Shown here piece after piece: positions 37,209 to 45,279 of a DNA stretch of 64,000 nt. Origin of the DNA: Amoebidium appalachense (Eukaryota; Ichthyosporea). Position 1 is the stretch's first letter. The number at the start of each line of letters is the position of its first letter. Both the position numbers and the translations under genes were made by a program. The notes beneath the pieces were generated by a model. That model made no database searches. It worked only from the letters and a program-made list of their open reading frames with translations, and had not been told where the DNA came from. The DNA is taken from the NCBI GenBank assembly GCA_963693365.1, contig CAVNZM010000011.1, forward strand, positions 8,804,001 to 8,868,000, in the 5' to 3' direction.

Positions 37209-38726
37209 TCATGCGAGCACACTTGCATTCGGAGTTGTCGCTGCTGCTTTCGCGATGTCTTCCACAAGCCGCTCTCCATCCCTGCGCCTCGGCAGTCCTG
37301 CGGCTTCAAGCTCGGCATCGGTCAACACGACCGTTTTCTTGGTTATTACCTCTCTTATTACCTGTGTGTACCGTGGGTCATCAAGATTCGGCTGCACCAC
37401 ATTTATCTCTCCTCCATGCATCTTAGCCCAGTAGAGTTCGGTCAGTTGCTTCCCGTACAGGGACAGCACGGCCCCGATTTTGTAGACTGCCCGGAATCCT
37501 CTGTCCACCTTCTCAAGCTTTGTCGTTATATGATTGCAGACCCGTTCCCCAATGGTGTTTCCATTGCCCGGTTGGGAACCCCAGTCGAAGCTTGACGTGC
37601 GCAGGAGTATGTAGACCATCAACCAGGAGGCACATGCCGAGTCGTGTATTTCGTTTCTATCGACAAGTCCCTCATACAAAACCCTCCTAAAACTTGTCTG
37701 AAGGCTCTTACATACAGATTCGTGTTGGTAGGTGCGCAGAACTTTCGAGCTTCCAGTGTAACCGGCCCCCTCAAGGAACATACAGAGGGCGTCAGCGATT
37801 AGCCCTGCCGGGGCAGACATGTTAAAGCACTCGACCACCTTGACTTGCGAATCGATAATGACAACAGAAGCATGCTCTGGGCTCGACACATGCATTATAT
37901 AGTAGCGCTCACGTTCTTGGCTTTTCAGCCATGAAGAGAGGTTCGACACGAATGCTTTCGGGCATCTGAAACCCCACTTTCCTGCTGACACCTTCCAAGT
38001 GGACATTTTACCATTGTCCGTCACAACACTGAGTGCTGGTGTGGACTTGGGGACAGCATCACTATTATGCTCTATTTTGAGGGATGTGCCAGGGGAAAAA
38101 CGAACAGATTTTGGCAGATAGGTTTGCAGCAGTACGAAGGTGTTGTCCCGAGACCTGGCGCCACACCCTGCCACAGCCGGTGAGGCTTCAACGGAGCCAA
38201 CCCCAATCAGCTCGGTCAGTGACTTCTGAAGATCAACGAGACCGTTGTACCAGTCAAATAGAAGTGGCCACGTTTTTTGTATGTCCTCCATCATGTCCGA
38301 GGGCGTAGGTCTTCCAGGGACAATAGCCTGTTTGTACTTTTCGGCCACGTAGGGAGCACACTTCACCACAATCGACCCGAAACGGTGCTTCCGCTGGTCC
38401 ACGAGAAACCGGCTTTTTGAATCATACCTTACAGCAAACTTGTATTCCGTTCCAGCTGTTTGACGCATACAAATAAACAACAATCTGTAGCCACCCAGCC
38501 CTGCTTCAAAAACCAGAGATGTAACACAGGTCAGACAGACTGGTTCGACATCATTTTGAGTGCTCCACAAGTTGATGGAGAGACAGACGTCCCCCATAGC
38601 CCACTTGTATGTCTGGGTGTTGCGGGGTTTCAGATGTGCGTCTTCCAACTTGAAATGTTGGGTATTGCGTTTGACAAACTTGAAGAAGCAGTGGGGCTTT
38701 ACCGACAATGTCTGTGTTAAAGCCAT
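37209..38726 (-). CDS. Adenain-like cysteine protease candidate, paralogue B
   Basis: 505 residues from MALTQTLSVKPHCFF. Full-length paralogue of the 30882-32387 product, in opposite orientation. Candidate catalytic residues are His285 (EHASVVII), Glu299 (VVECFN; spacing 14, three shorter than in A) and Cys365 (DSACASW). Asn replaces the usual oxyanion Gln region (VDRNEIHDSAC). Conservation of His, Glu and Cys in both copies while the surroundings differ supports a selected active site. The two paralogues bracket the cluster of surface, capsid-like and resolvase genes. Which copy matures the virion, and whether both are active, cannot be told from sequence. Confidence 0.5.
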   Translation of the reverse strand: MALTQTLSVKPHCFFKFVKRNTQHFKLEDAHLKPRNTQTYKWAMGDVCLSINLWSTQNDVEPVCLTCVTSLVFEAGLGGYRLLFICMRQTAGTEYKFAVRYDSKSRFLVDQRKHRFGSIVVKCAPYVAEKYKQAIVPGRPTPSDMMEDIQKTWPLLFDWYNGLVDLQKSLTELIGVGSVEASPAVAGCGARSRDNTFVLLQTYLPKSVRFSPGTSLKIEHNSDAVPKSTPALSVVTDNGKMSTWKVSAGKWGFRCPKAFVSNLSSWLKSQERERYYIMHVSSPEHASVVIIDSQVKVVECFNMSAPAGLIADALCMFLEGAGYTGSSKVLRTYQHESVCKSLQTSFRRVLYEGLVDRNEIHDSACASWLMVYILLRTSSFDWGSQPGNGNTIGERVCNHITTKLEKVDRGFRAVYKIGAVLSLYGKQLTELYWAKMHGGEINVVQPNLDDPRYTQVIREVITKKTVVLTDAELEAAGLPRRRDGERLVEDIAKAAATTPNASVLA

Positions 38727-38849
38727 CTACACAACAGCCGAATTTTTCGACATATGGGTGGTTCCCTGGGACAGTTTCGGATGGGTTCCCGCGCGGGGTG
38801 GGGGGGGGGGGGATTGCGTCCATTCTGTGACCGATATATGCAAAAGAGT

Positions 38850-39257
38850 TTATATCCCTGCTGCACCGATGCCAGCAGGCTTGACGCAGCAGAAGTCCGG
38901 CGCGCACGGCATCGACGTGGCCCTGCGCCGCTTGCACCGCAGCACCCCGCCGGTCTTGGGGTCCGGTCGGTAGAGGTTGCAGCCCACAAACTGGTTGCAC
39001 GGCACGAGCGACGGATTCTGCGGCACCACCGTGCGGCACAGCCACCCGCACCCCACCCCCGGCACCGGCACCTGCGAGCACACGGGCGCTGCGGTGGCCG
39101 TCTGCGCAACGAGCCGTGTGCATCTGGATGGTTGGGTGAGGGTGGGCGTCGGGGTGGTTGGCGCCGGCGTCGGGGGGGCCGTCACGGTCACGTAGCTGGC
39201 GGCGGCGGCGGCGGCTTGTGCAAGTAGAGCAACGAGCGCGTACATTACCGTGTGCAT
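38850..39257 (-). CDS. Secreted Cys-rich protein
   Basis: 135 residues. Start chosen at MHTVMYALVALLAQAAAAAAS, a signal peptide. A Thr/Pro linker follows (APPTPAPTTPTPTLTQP), then about 85 residues with ten Cys (VCSQVPVPGVGCGWLC, PCNQFVGCNLY, MPCAPDFCC). The layout (signal, Thr/Pro stalk, disulfide-rich head) mirrors the 33452 protein. No family recognised. Poly-Ala in the signal region comes from GCC/GCG repeats and may be expanded. Confidence 0.5.
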   Translation of the reverse strand: MHTVMYALVALLAQAAAAAASYVTVTAPPTPAPTTPTPTLTQPSRCTRLVAQTATAAPVCSQVPVPGVGCGWLCRTVVPQNPSLVPCNQFVGCNLYRPDPKTGGVLRCKRRRATSMPCAPDFCCVKPAGIGAAGI

Positions 39258-39340
39258 GGATAATAGTTGTGGGCGCAGGGGTGTTCTTGTTTGTTGGGGG
39301 GTGGGGGGGGCCGGAGGTCCCAGAGCTGGTTGTGTTTTAT

Positions 39341-39529
39341 TTATTGCGGCCTGCACATTTCCTCTGTTTGAAGAAACGAAACTTTGAAGGTATGTCGTTG
39401 GGCTACTGCGATTGAAGAAACGAAACTTTGAAGGTATGTCGTTGGGTCCGGAACAGCAGGTGACAACTTCCCTCCCTTACCAAATGAGCAATTGGTCACT
39501 TTGACCAATTGGTCCCCTGTCGTATCCAA
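39341..39529 (-). pseudogene. Remnant of a Bro/KilA-like gene
   Basis: A 62-residue frame with VTNCSFGKGGKLSPAVPD, which aligns with VTNCQFQVGGKASPGVPA in the 40590-41777 product. Only the middle of the amino-terminal DNA-binding-like domain is left, followed by unrelated sequence and a 44-base tandem duplication (39368-39447). This is a decayed duplicate just downstream of the intact relative at 39564-40478. Confidence 0.6.
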
Positions 39530-39563
39530 TAGATGCTGGTTGGTGTGCCTCGGCCACTATACG

Positions 39564-40478
39564 CTACACAACGTGCTTCGCCAGGAAGCTCACAGGGTAC
39601 AGCTTGACCGTGCGCACGTCCCCGTTGACCACCATCTGCGTCGTCTCGGGCTCGCACCCCATCTCGTCACGCCAGGCCTTGCTGACCATGCGGCCGAGCG
39701 CAGAGGCGGACTTGCACTTGATGCCACGGTCGACCACGAACTTCCCCACCGTGACATAGTCGGAGAGGGTGGTGCCTTCGATGGCCCGCAGACCCTGGTT
39801 GGGGAGCAGCATGTTGGAGACCGAGTCGTTGACGAGCTGTCGCATGCGCGGATCACGGTCCAGCCCCAGGCGCTCAAGCAGCGCCTCGTACTGGGCGAGG
39901 TTGTCCATAGCCATCTTCTGGTTCTCCCTCTCGAGACGCGTGATCTCCGCCTCCTCCCGGCGCAGACGCAGCCTCCGCTCCTCCTCCAGCTCCTCGCGGC
40001 GGCGCTTGCGGTCAGGGGTCTCGTCCGTGCCGTTGCGGAAGAACTCGCGCTCCTCGGGGGTGCTGTTGTCGTAGCGGGCCTCGATCTCGGGGATGAGAGA
40101 GAGATCACCTGACAGGAGACGGGCTATGTAGGTGGCACAAGTCTTGCGGAACTCGTGCGCGCGCTTGCCGGGGAGCAGAAAGATGATCTCGATGAGGAAC
40201 TTGAAGGGAGCTACAGGTGTCAACTTGCCCTTTCCGTCGATGCGGAGAACATGGTGTCCATCAGACACCATCTTCTTGATGTTGGAGTCTGTGGAATTCC
40301 TGAGGTCTGCCCATGCACACTTCGCTGCATTGGTAGTGCCTAGTACCAGGGATGCTACGTCCAGCACACTTGCCATCTTGGTGTCTTGGTCAATGCGAAC
40401 AGTAGCATCCTTGAACTGGGGGAACTCCTTCCACAGAAGCGACATGTCCACCTTTGAGTTGCTCTGTCCGGTAGCCAT
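39564..40478 (-). CDS. Bro/KilA-like protein with coiled coil
   Basis: 304 residues. Residues 30-135 resemble the Bro-N/KilA-N class of viral DNA-binding domains: a short MASVLDVASLVLG strand-helix, AWADLRNS, then a segment with FLLPGKRAHEFRKTC that matches the arrangement in baculovirus Bro and phage antirepressors. A charged coiled coil (about 160-205; KRRREELEEERRLRLRREE) follows, then a carboxy-terminal domain ending KLYPVSFLAKHVV. The same tail survives as a remnant at 48670-48740. Such proteins bind DNA and regulate transcription or replication. TATAAAAAG lies 37-45 bases before the ATG. It sits head-to-tail with the next Bro-like gene. Confidence 0.6.
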   Translation of the reverse strand: MATGQSNSKVDMSLLWKEFPQFKDATVRIDQDTKMASVLDVASLVLGTTNAAKCAWADLRNSTDSNIKKMVSDGHHVLRIDGKGKLTPVAPFKFLIEIIFLLPGKRAHEFRKTCATYIARLLSGDLSLIPEIEARYDNSTPEEREFFRNGTDETPDRKRRREELEEERRLRLRREEAEITRLERENQKMAMDNLAQYEALLERLGLDRDPRMRQLVNDSVSNMLLPNQGLRAIEGTTLSDYVTVGKFVVDRGIKCKSASALGRMVSKAWRDEMGCEPETTQMVVNGDVRTVKLYPVSFLAKHVV

Positions 40479-40514
40479 GCTGTGTCAGACTGACCCCAGG
40501 TGGCCGTGTGTGCT

Positions 40515-40523
40515 CTTTTTATA
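40515..40523 (-). promoter_or_regulatory. TATA box of the 39564-40478 gene
   Basis: TATAAAAAG on the minus strand, 37-45 bases before the ATG at 40478. The flanking CAGG resembles the GAAGG before the other TATA boxes of the block. Confidence 0.6.
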
Positions 40524-40589
40524 CCTGCGCGTGGCACCCTCAGTCGTGCTGAGGGCAGGTTGGTGCTTATCCATTGAAATGTCTTGGGG

Positions 40590-41777
40590 CTACTGCGCGT
40601 GCTCCTGGCTGGCTTTCTTGAACACGCTGATGACGAGGTCCCTTGTCAAGTCGTCTTCCATGTGCTCCCTCGCCATCTCCAGCATGGCCGCGGCAAAGGT
40701 CACAAAGTCCACACGGAACAGCTCGCGCTCAACGTTCTTGTGTTTAAGCGCGGTGTGCAGACACTTCTCTGCAAGCGCCAGCTGCTCGGACGGCACGGGA
40801 AGCGCAAAGAGCAGGCGCTTGTTGGGCCCCACATGCCACGTACCGGCCTGCTTCATGCGGCCCTTCACGTCCTTCAGGCTCTGGCCGATCTTCAGACAGG
40901 GCGGGTCGCCATACTCGGACACAAACACGTAGATACCGGACTGCTGCTTGGTGCACACGTGGTTGGTGACCCGGCGCAGCTCATCACTGGCATCCTCGAA
41001 TTCCGATGGAATTTGGTCCTGCTTGAGATTGTCTGTGGTCTGAAGTTCCAGAAGCCGACACTGCACCTCGAGTTTCAGGCGCTCCTCGCGAATCACACTT
41101 GCCCGCTTGTCACACAGAGCGCCTTCCTCGCGCATCATCATGATCTCCGTGTACTGAGCAGATTCGGCGATGCGCGCCTCCTTGTACAGACTCAGTGCAG
41201 TTTCCATCTCGGCCTGGTTGGTCATGAATTGGGTGATGTCTCCGAGCTTCAGTCTCTTGGGCTCCCTCTCGGGGGTGCCGGCCGCACCCATTTCCCCCCT
41301 CACACTGTCGCGCATGAAAGCGTTGGGTCCTGACGGGTTGGCCGCTGCCGTGGCACTGTTGCGCTCAATGTCCTCCACGAGTGTTTCGTCTCCTCCTTCC
41401 AGGCGCGCTATATCTTGGGCCCACTTGTCAATGATCGCGGAACCATAGCGTGAGCCAGATGCAATTTTTAGGGTTAGCCTACCCAGCGACTTAGCAGGCA
41501 CACCAGGTGATGCCTTCCCTCCGACTTGAAATTGACAGTTGGTCACATTAAGAGAATCTTTGAGTTGAGGGTTTTTCTGCAAGAGACGGCGCAGATAGCA
41601 ACCCGCTGCGTCTCTATCCAAACCGCGGACAAGCATGGTATAGTCCACCAAGCTTGCCATCTTCACACCGTCGACCTCACATACTCGAATGGCATAGTCG
41701 CCAATGCCAATACATTCGCCTTTTTCAGCGACAATCTCGTCTCCGGTCATTACGACTTCGTTGTGTTCAGTTTCCAT
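40590..41777 (-). CDS. Bro-N-like protein fused to T5orf172 (GIY-YIG) domain
   Basis: 395 residues. Start chosen at METEHNEVVMTG (41777), which lies 39 bases after a TATA box; the frame runs further upstream only through GC-rich spacer. Residues 20-130 are a Bro-N-like domain (MASLVDYTMLVRGLDRDAAG, then VTNCQFQVGGKASPGVP). A long helical or coiled region spans about 160-270. A T5orf172 domain spans about 281-350, beginning GIYVFVSEYG with LKIGQS and ending ERELFRVD. T5orf172 is a GIY-YIG nuclease relative often fused to Bro or KilA-N in large DNA viruses. It may nick DNA or serve only in binding. Confidence 0.75.
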   Translation of the reverse strand: METEHNEVVMTGDEIVAEKGECIGIGDYAIRVCEVDGVKMASLVDYTMLVRGLDRDAAGCYLRRLLQKNPQLKDSLNVTNCQFQVGGKASPGVPAKSLGRLTLKIASGSRYGSAIIDKWAQDIARLEGGDETLVEDIERNSATAAANPSGPNAFMRDSVRGEMGAAGTPEREPKRLKLGDITQFMTNQAEMETALSLYKEARIAESAQYTEIMMMREEGALCDKRASVIREERLKLEVQCRLLELQTTDNLKQDQIPSEFEDASDELRRVTNHVCTKQQSGIYVFVSEYGDPPCLKIGQSLKDVKGRMKQAGTWHVGPNKRLLFALPVPSEQLALAEKCLHTALKHKNVERELFRVDFVTFAAAMLEMAREHMEDDLTRDLVISVFKKASQEHAQ

Positions 41778-41815
41778 GGTTTGCGAGACTGAGGGGTTGG
41801 GTTGTGTGTTGGGCT

Positions 41816-41823
41816 CTTTTATA
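41816..41823 (-). promoter_or_regulatory. TATA box of the Bro-T5orf172 gene
   Basis: TATAAAAG preceded by CCGAAGG. The same 15-base string recurs before the helicase gene at 47390-47404, which suggests a shared promoter class. Confidence 0.7.
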
Positions 41824-41862
41824 CCTTCGGTCTCGGCACCGGAACGAACTGATCTTTTCAGG

Positions 41863-42085
41863 GGAGGTGGGGGGTGGGAGGGGCTGGGGGTGGCTGGGGG
41901 TGCCTCGTCTGCCTCGCATGCCTCGCATGCCTCGCGCGCAGAACGGTGTGTGCGCCGTGTGCGCGTGTGCCCGTGTGCCTCGCACGCCTCGCGTGCCTCG
42001 CGGGGTGTGTTCGTGCTTCCTTTATTGTTCCTCGTGTGCCCCCCACAGCCACCCCCAGCCACCCAGGGCCCGGTGGGGGGGGGGA
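41863..42085. repeat. GC-rich intergenic cassette, copy 1
   Basis: Contains CCTCGCG-type 10-base periodic repeats followed by TTCCTTTATTGTTCCTCGTG and CCCCCCACAGCCACCCCCAG. Direct copies lie at about 43130-43290 and 43820-44135. On the minus strand each contains AATAAAGGAAG, a possible poly(A) signal. It lies between the divergent Bro-T5orf172 and methyltransferase genes. Confidence 0.75.
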
Positions 42086-42120
42086 TTCTCCTCGTTTGAT
42101 TTGAGTGGTCGTGTCATTTT

Positions 42121-43098
42121 ATGCATATTATGGAAATGCATGGCGCAGACCTCGCATACACAAAAGTTGTTCAAAAGTACTCGCGTGCGGATGGTCAGAG
42201 GGACTTTGCGGGTCTTGTGCGCTGGACCCCACCACCCCTCCGAAAAGGATCACCAACTACGCAAAGCAGAGTCGGCCTGAAGGCGGCAGACGTCTACCTC
42301 GCCAAACACCGCTTCAGGGCTTCCCGTTACCACAAGGGGGGTACACCCCGTCCCAGTGTCTATGACTGTTTGCGCACCAGGGAGGGTAGAGCAAGCCTGC
42401 TCAAGGCACAGGCCAGAAATCCAGGCCGTCACATCCAAAATGCAGCCTCCATAAACTTTGGCGTGCCTGGTCAGTTCAAGCCTGCTGTTGTCAAGCAGCT
42501 CTACTCCACCTACTGTCTCAAGGGACGCGTCCTCGACCCATGCATGGGGTGGGGCAACCGTCTGCTGGCAGCCCTGGCCAGCCCACACGTCACACACTAC
42601 TACGGTGTCGACAGCAACGTCGACATGGCAGGTGCCTACCGGGATCTGCTGGCAGCATACAACACCGCAGGCAAGCGCGGGGCACAAGCGCTCCACGTGG
42701 ATACAAAGTGGGCCCCGTTCGAGGCCGCGGCCGTGCACGGCAAGTTCGACTGCGCCTTCACGAGTCCACCATACTACAAAATAGAGTGCTACGCAAACAT
42801 GCCAGCCTACTGCGACTACGAAGACTGGTGGGCCAGGTTCTACATCCCCATGCTTGAAAAGGTCGTGGCGCACATGGACGCGGATGGCTTTGTCCTCATC
42901 AACATACGCCAGAGCATCACCGAAAGGAGGATGTGCAGGCACATGGCAGGCCTGGGCTGGCCCCTGTACACCAAACACCGCATGCCCATAGCCGTCCGGC
43001 CCGGCTCAGGGGTTGCTGGTAGGCTGGACTACGAGCCCATCTACGTGTTCAGGAGAAAGGGTGCCGTGTCAACTCCAGGCCGCCACACGACCAAATAA
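42121..43098 (+). CDS. DNA methyltransferase, SPPY (N4-C/N6-A) type
   Basis: 325 residues. AdoMet-binding motif I is LDPCMGWGNRLLAAL (residues 138-152), with an acidic strand after it (YYGVDSN). Catalytic motif IV is TSPPYY (214-219); DWWARFYIPM and VLINIRQS follow in the order of motifs V-VI. SPPY marks amino-methyltransferases that modify adenine N6 or cytosine N4. The amino-terminal 100 residues are basic, Arg/Lys-rich and unidentified. No restriction partner is adjacent, so it is probably an orphan enzyme acting in protection or regulation of viral DNA. Three Met codons lie close together (42121, 42130, 42136); I keep the first. The stop codon lies inside AATAAA. Confidence 0.85.
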   Translation: MHIMEMHGADLAYTKVVQKYSRADGQRDFAGLVRWTPPPLRKGSPTTQSRVGLKAADVYLAKHRFRASRYHKGGTPRPSVYDCLRTREGRASLLKAQARNPGRHIQNAASINFGVPGQFKPAVVKQLYSTYCLKGRVLDPCMGWGNRLLAALASPHVTHYYGVDSNVDMAGAYRDLLAAYNTAGKRGAQALHVDTKWAPFEAAAVHGKFDCAFTSPPYYKIECYANMPAYCDYEDWWARFYIPMLEKVVAHMDADGFVLINIRQSITERRMCRHMAGLGWPLYTKHRMPIAVRPGSGVAGRLDYEPIYVFRRKGAVSTPGRHTTK

Positions 43099-43129
43099 AG
43101 TCGTGATCTCAAGAGAAAAGCCGCCCTGC

Positions 43130-43290
43130 GAGGCGCTGGCGCGGCTGGCGGGTACCTTGTGTGGTGTGTGCGTGTGCCCGTGTGCCTCGCCTGCCTCGCG
43201 CCGGGTGTGTTCGTGCTTCCTTTATTGTTCCTCGTGTGCCCCCCACAGCCCCCCACAGCCACCCCCAGCCACCCGCGCCCCGGGGAGGTG
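43130..43290. repeat. GC-rich intergenic cassette, copy 2
   Basis: Same sequence as 41863-42085 in its right part (GTGTGTTCGTGCTTCCTTTA then CCCCCCACAGCC). It lies between the methyltransferase and the small nuclease-like gene, which are convergent. Confidence 0.75.
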
Positions 43291-43298
43291 TCACGCCA

Positions 43299-43724
43299 TC
43301 AACGCCCGGACTTCCGAGCCTCTGGCGCAGCGGCGGGTGCCGTGTGCACGGGTGGGGGGGCACTGTGGGGCCCAACTGGAAACAGCCCGTACAGGATGTC
43401 CTCCTCGCACGTCACCATGATCTCGTGCTTGTCCATGATCCTCATGGCGTGCGCGATGGTTTCGGCGGGCACGGGCGGGCCGTGGTTGAACAGGTGCACG
43501 CGCATCTCCTTGTCGGGGTGGAAGTGGTGGTTCGCCAGCACGTTCGCCATGGCGGTCTTCCAGTCGGCCAGCTGCTCGACCTGGACGATCTGGTGGTCCG
43601 TCAGCACGTCGATGCGCCCGACCTTGGTGAGCGTGTCCTCGACGCCTTCCAGCCGGTCGGCCAGCTCGTATACGACCATGTTCCGTGCGAACTCAAGCTC
43701 GGTGTCCGTCATCACATACCGCAC
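43299..43724 (-). CDS. Nuclease-domain paralogue with altered catalytic residues
   Basis: 141 residues; in-frame Met at 43724 or 43709. Residues 30-80 match the PD-(D/E)xK-like domain of the 44166-44833 gene (GRIDVLTDHQIVQVEQ against GRIDILTDTQVIEVKR). The Asp is kept, but the EVK pair is changed to QVE, so cleavage is unlikely if the family assignment is right. The tail is Ala/Pro-rich (VHTAPAAAPEARKSGR) and unrelated to the helicase-shared domain of the longer paralogue. It might be a DNA-binding or dominant-negative partner, or simply decaying. Confidence 0.55.
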   Translation of the reverse strand: MRYVMTDTELEFARNMVVYELADRLEGVEDTLTKVGRIDVLTDHQIVQVEQLADWKTAMANVLANHHFHPDKEMRVHLFNHGPPVPAETIAHAMRIMDKHEIMVTCEEDILYGLFPVGPHSAPPPVHTAPAAAPEARKSGR

Positions 43725-43819
43725 ACATAAAATTCGCGTGCCGCCCCAACCGGGTTACCCATTGACAATCACACATCGCACTTTCGACCTTGTGTGTGCG
43801 CCCGACAATGTTGCGGCGC

Positions 43820-44135
43820 GTGGGGGGCTGGGGGGGGCTGGGCGGGGCTGGGGGTGGCTGGGGGCGCGGGTGCCTCGCGTGCCTCGCGTGCCTCGCGCGC
43901 AGAACAGTGTCTGTGGGCGCCCTGAGTGCTGTGTATGCCCGTGTGTGCGCGTGCGCGGGTGCCGCGCGCGCGGGTGGTTCCTTTATTGGTCCTTGTGTGC
44001 CCCCCACAGCCACCCCCAGCCACCCAGGGCCCCCGGGGGAGGGGTGCTCACCCCTCGCATGCCTCACATGCCTCGCATCCCTCGTGTGCCTCGTGTGCCT
44101 CGCGTGCCTCGCCCGCCTCGCGGGGTGGGGTGTGT
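43820..44135. repeat. GC-rich intergenic cassette, copy 3
   Basis: Third direct copy, with TTCCTTTATTGGTCCTTGTG and CCCCCCACAGCCACCCCCAG and longer (CCTCGCGTG)n flanks. Open frames across it are GC artefacts. Confidence 0.75.
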
Positions 44136-44165
44136 GTGCGTTTGTGTGTTTCTTCTCGGACAACT

Positions 44166-44833
44166 CTAATTTGCCATGATCTTGCTATACACTATCTTGT
44201 GGGCACGGGTGTGTCTGCCAGGTTTCCCTATAGAGACACGCTCTCCTGCGGGAACAAACGACGACCCGCCCAAAACCCGTGTCAGCACCGTTCCCAGTCT
44301 CTTGATCCCCACCTCGCAATCGTCCAACATATTTATATCAGCCCATTGTCGCATGCAACCGGCCATCCCCGATGTCGTAACCCAGGTCCCATTCTCGATA
44401 CCAAAGCTGTGTGTTCCGCGTGCGCCTGTCGCTATGTCCTTTAGAAAGTGTATTTCGTTCGACTCCTGTGCCCTCTCCGTTGGTTTTGTCCGGGTTGTGC
44501 AGATGTCCCCGTGACACCCCCAAATTAGCCGCAGAGTGTCGGGCTCCACCGTCACAAATACCCCAAGAGATTCTAAGGTCTCAACGGCAACCCTATAAAC
44601 CTCGATGGATGCGTAACCAAACAGGTGCACACGAGCCTGTCGACCAGGGTAGAAGCGTTGGTACGCCTGCACCTGTCCAAGCGCCGCCTTCCACTGCGCC
44701 ACACGCTTGACCTCGATGACCTGCGTGTCCGTGAGTATGTCGATTCGGCCGGCTGGCGTGACCACTTCGCACTTCCCCCCTCAATCCTGGCTAACCGATC
44801 TCTGACCGACGCTTCATCATACGATGCCATCAT
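44166..44833 (-). pseudogene. PD-(D/E)xK-like nuclease plus helicase-type C-terminal domain, frameshifted
   Basis: The start (MMASYDEASVRDRLARIEGG) and the rest (from VVTPAGRIDILTD) lie in different frames; the break is one base in the C run at 44775-44780. The nuclease-like domain has Asp and EVK in GRIDILTDTQVIEVKR and a later AYQ, the pattern of restriction-like nucleases such as Holliday-resolving Hjc or lambda exonuclease relatives. The last 100 residues (FLKDIATGARGTHSFGIENG to the end) are homologous to the end of the helicase at 45280-47337. TATA is at 44862-44869. The break may be real or a sequencing slip in a homopolymer; coding on both sides is otherwise well kept. Confidence 0.65.
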
Positions 44834-44861
44834 AATAGGGTACCAAAAAAAACACGACTCA

Positions 44862-44869
44862 TTTTTATA
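44862..44869 (-). promoter_or_regulatory. TATA box of the frameshifted nuclease gene
   Basis: TATAAAAA on the minus strand about 30 bases before the ATG at 44833, inside an AT-rich island. Confidence 0.6.
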
Positions 44870-44929
44870 TTATAAGCCAGTCCGGGTGTTATGAATCCGA
44901 TATAACACCAATCACAACAAAACCACCGA

Positions 44930-45160
44930 CACACCACCAACCTACCCAAGTTACCACCAACCTACCAACAGTAATCGCGATTTCGATTAGTAGAATTAGA
45001 CCCAAACGTCGATTTCACTTATAAATAGTAGGTTGGGTAGGTTCAGTGGGTTGTTTTGGGGTTGAGTCGAGCTGGGGCAAAAACAAACGAACACCAACGA
45101 TGTGTGTTTGGGGGGACCCCTCCGAGAACCTACCCAACCTACCGAAGTTACCAAAACCCC
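44930..45160. repeat. Inverted-repeat-rich intergenic region
   Basis: CCAACCTACCCAAGTTACC recurs in both orientations: near 44937, inverted at 45028-45046 (AGTAGGTTGGGTAGGTT) and direct again near 45130 (ACCTACCCAACCTACCGAAG). The arms could form hairpins of about 15 base pairs. It lies just 3' of the helicase gene and contains no credible protein. A replication origin is one possibility. Confidence 0.55.
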
Positions 45161-45279
45161 CAACAACCAATGAAATACGCCCGTTAAACCAAGAAACCAA
45201 TCGGATGGCTTTGTTAAAACGTTTGCGCAAAACCCAAGCTACCACCAAGTGGCCGAAGTTACTGAAAGGAAGCTGGCGA

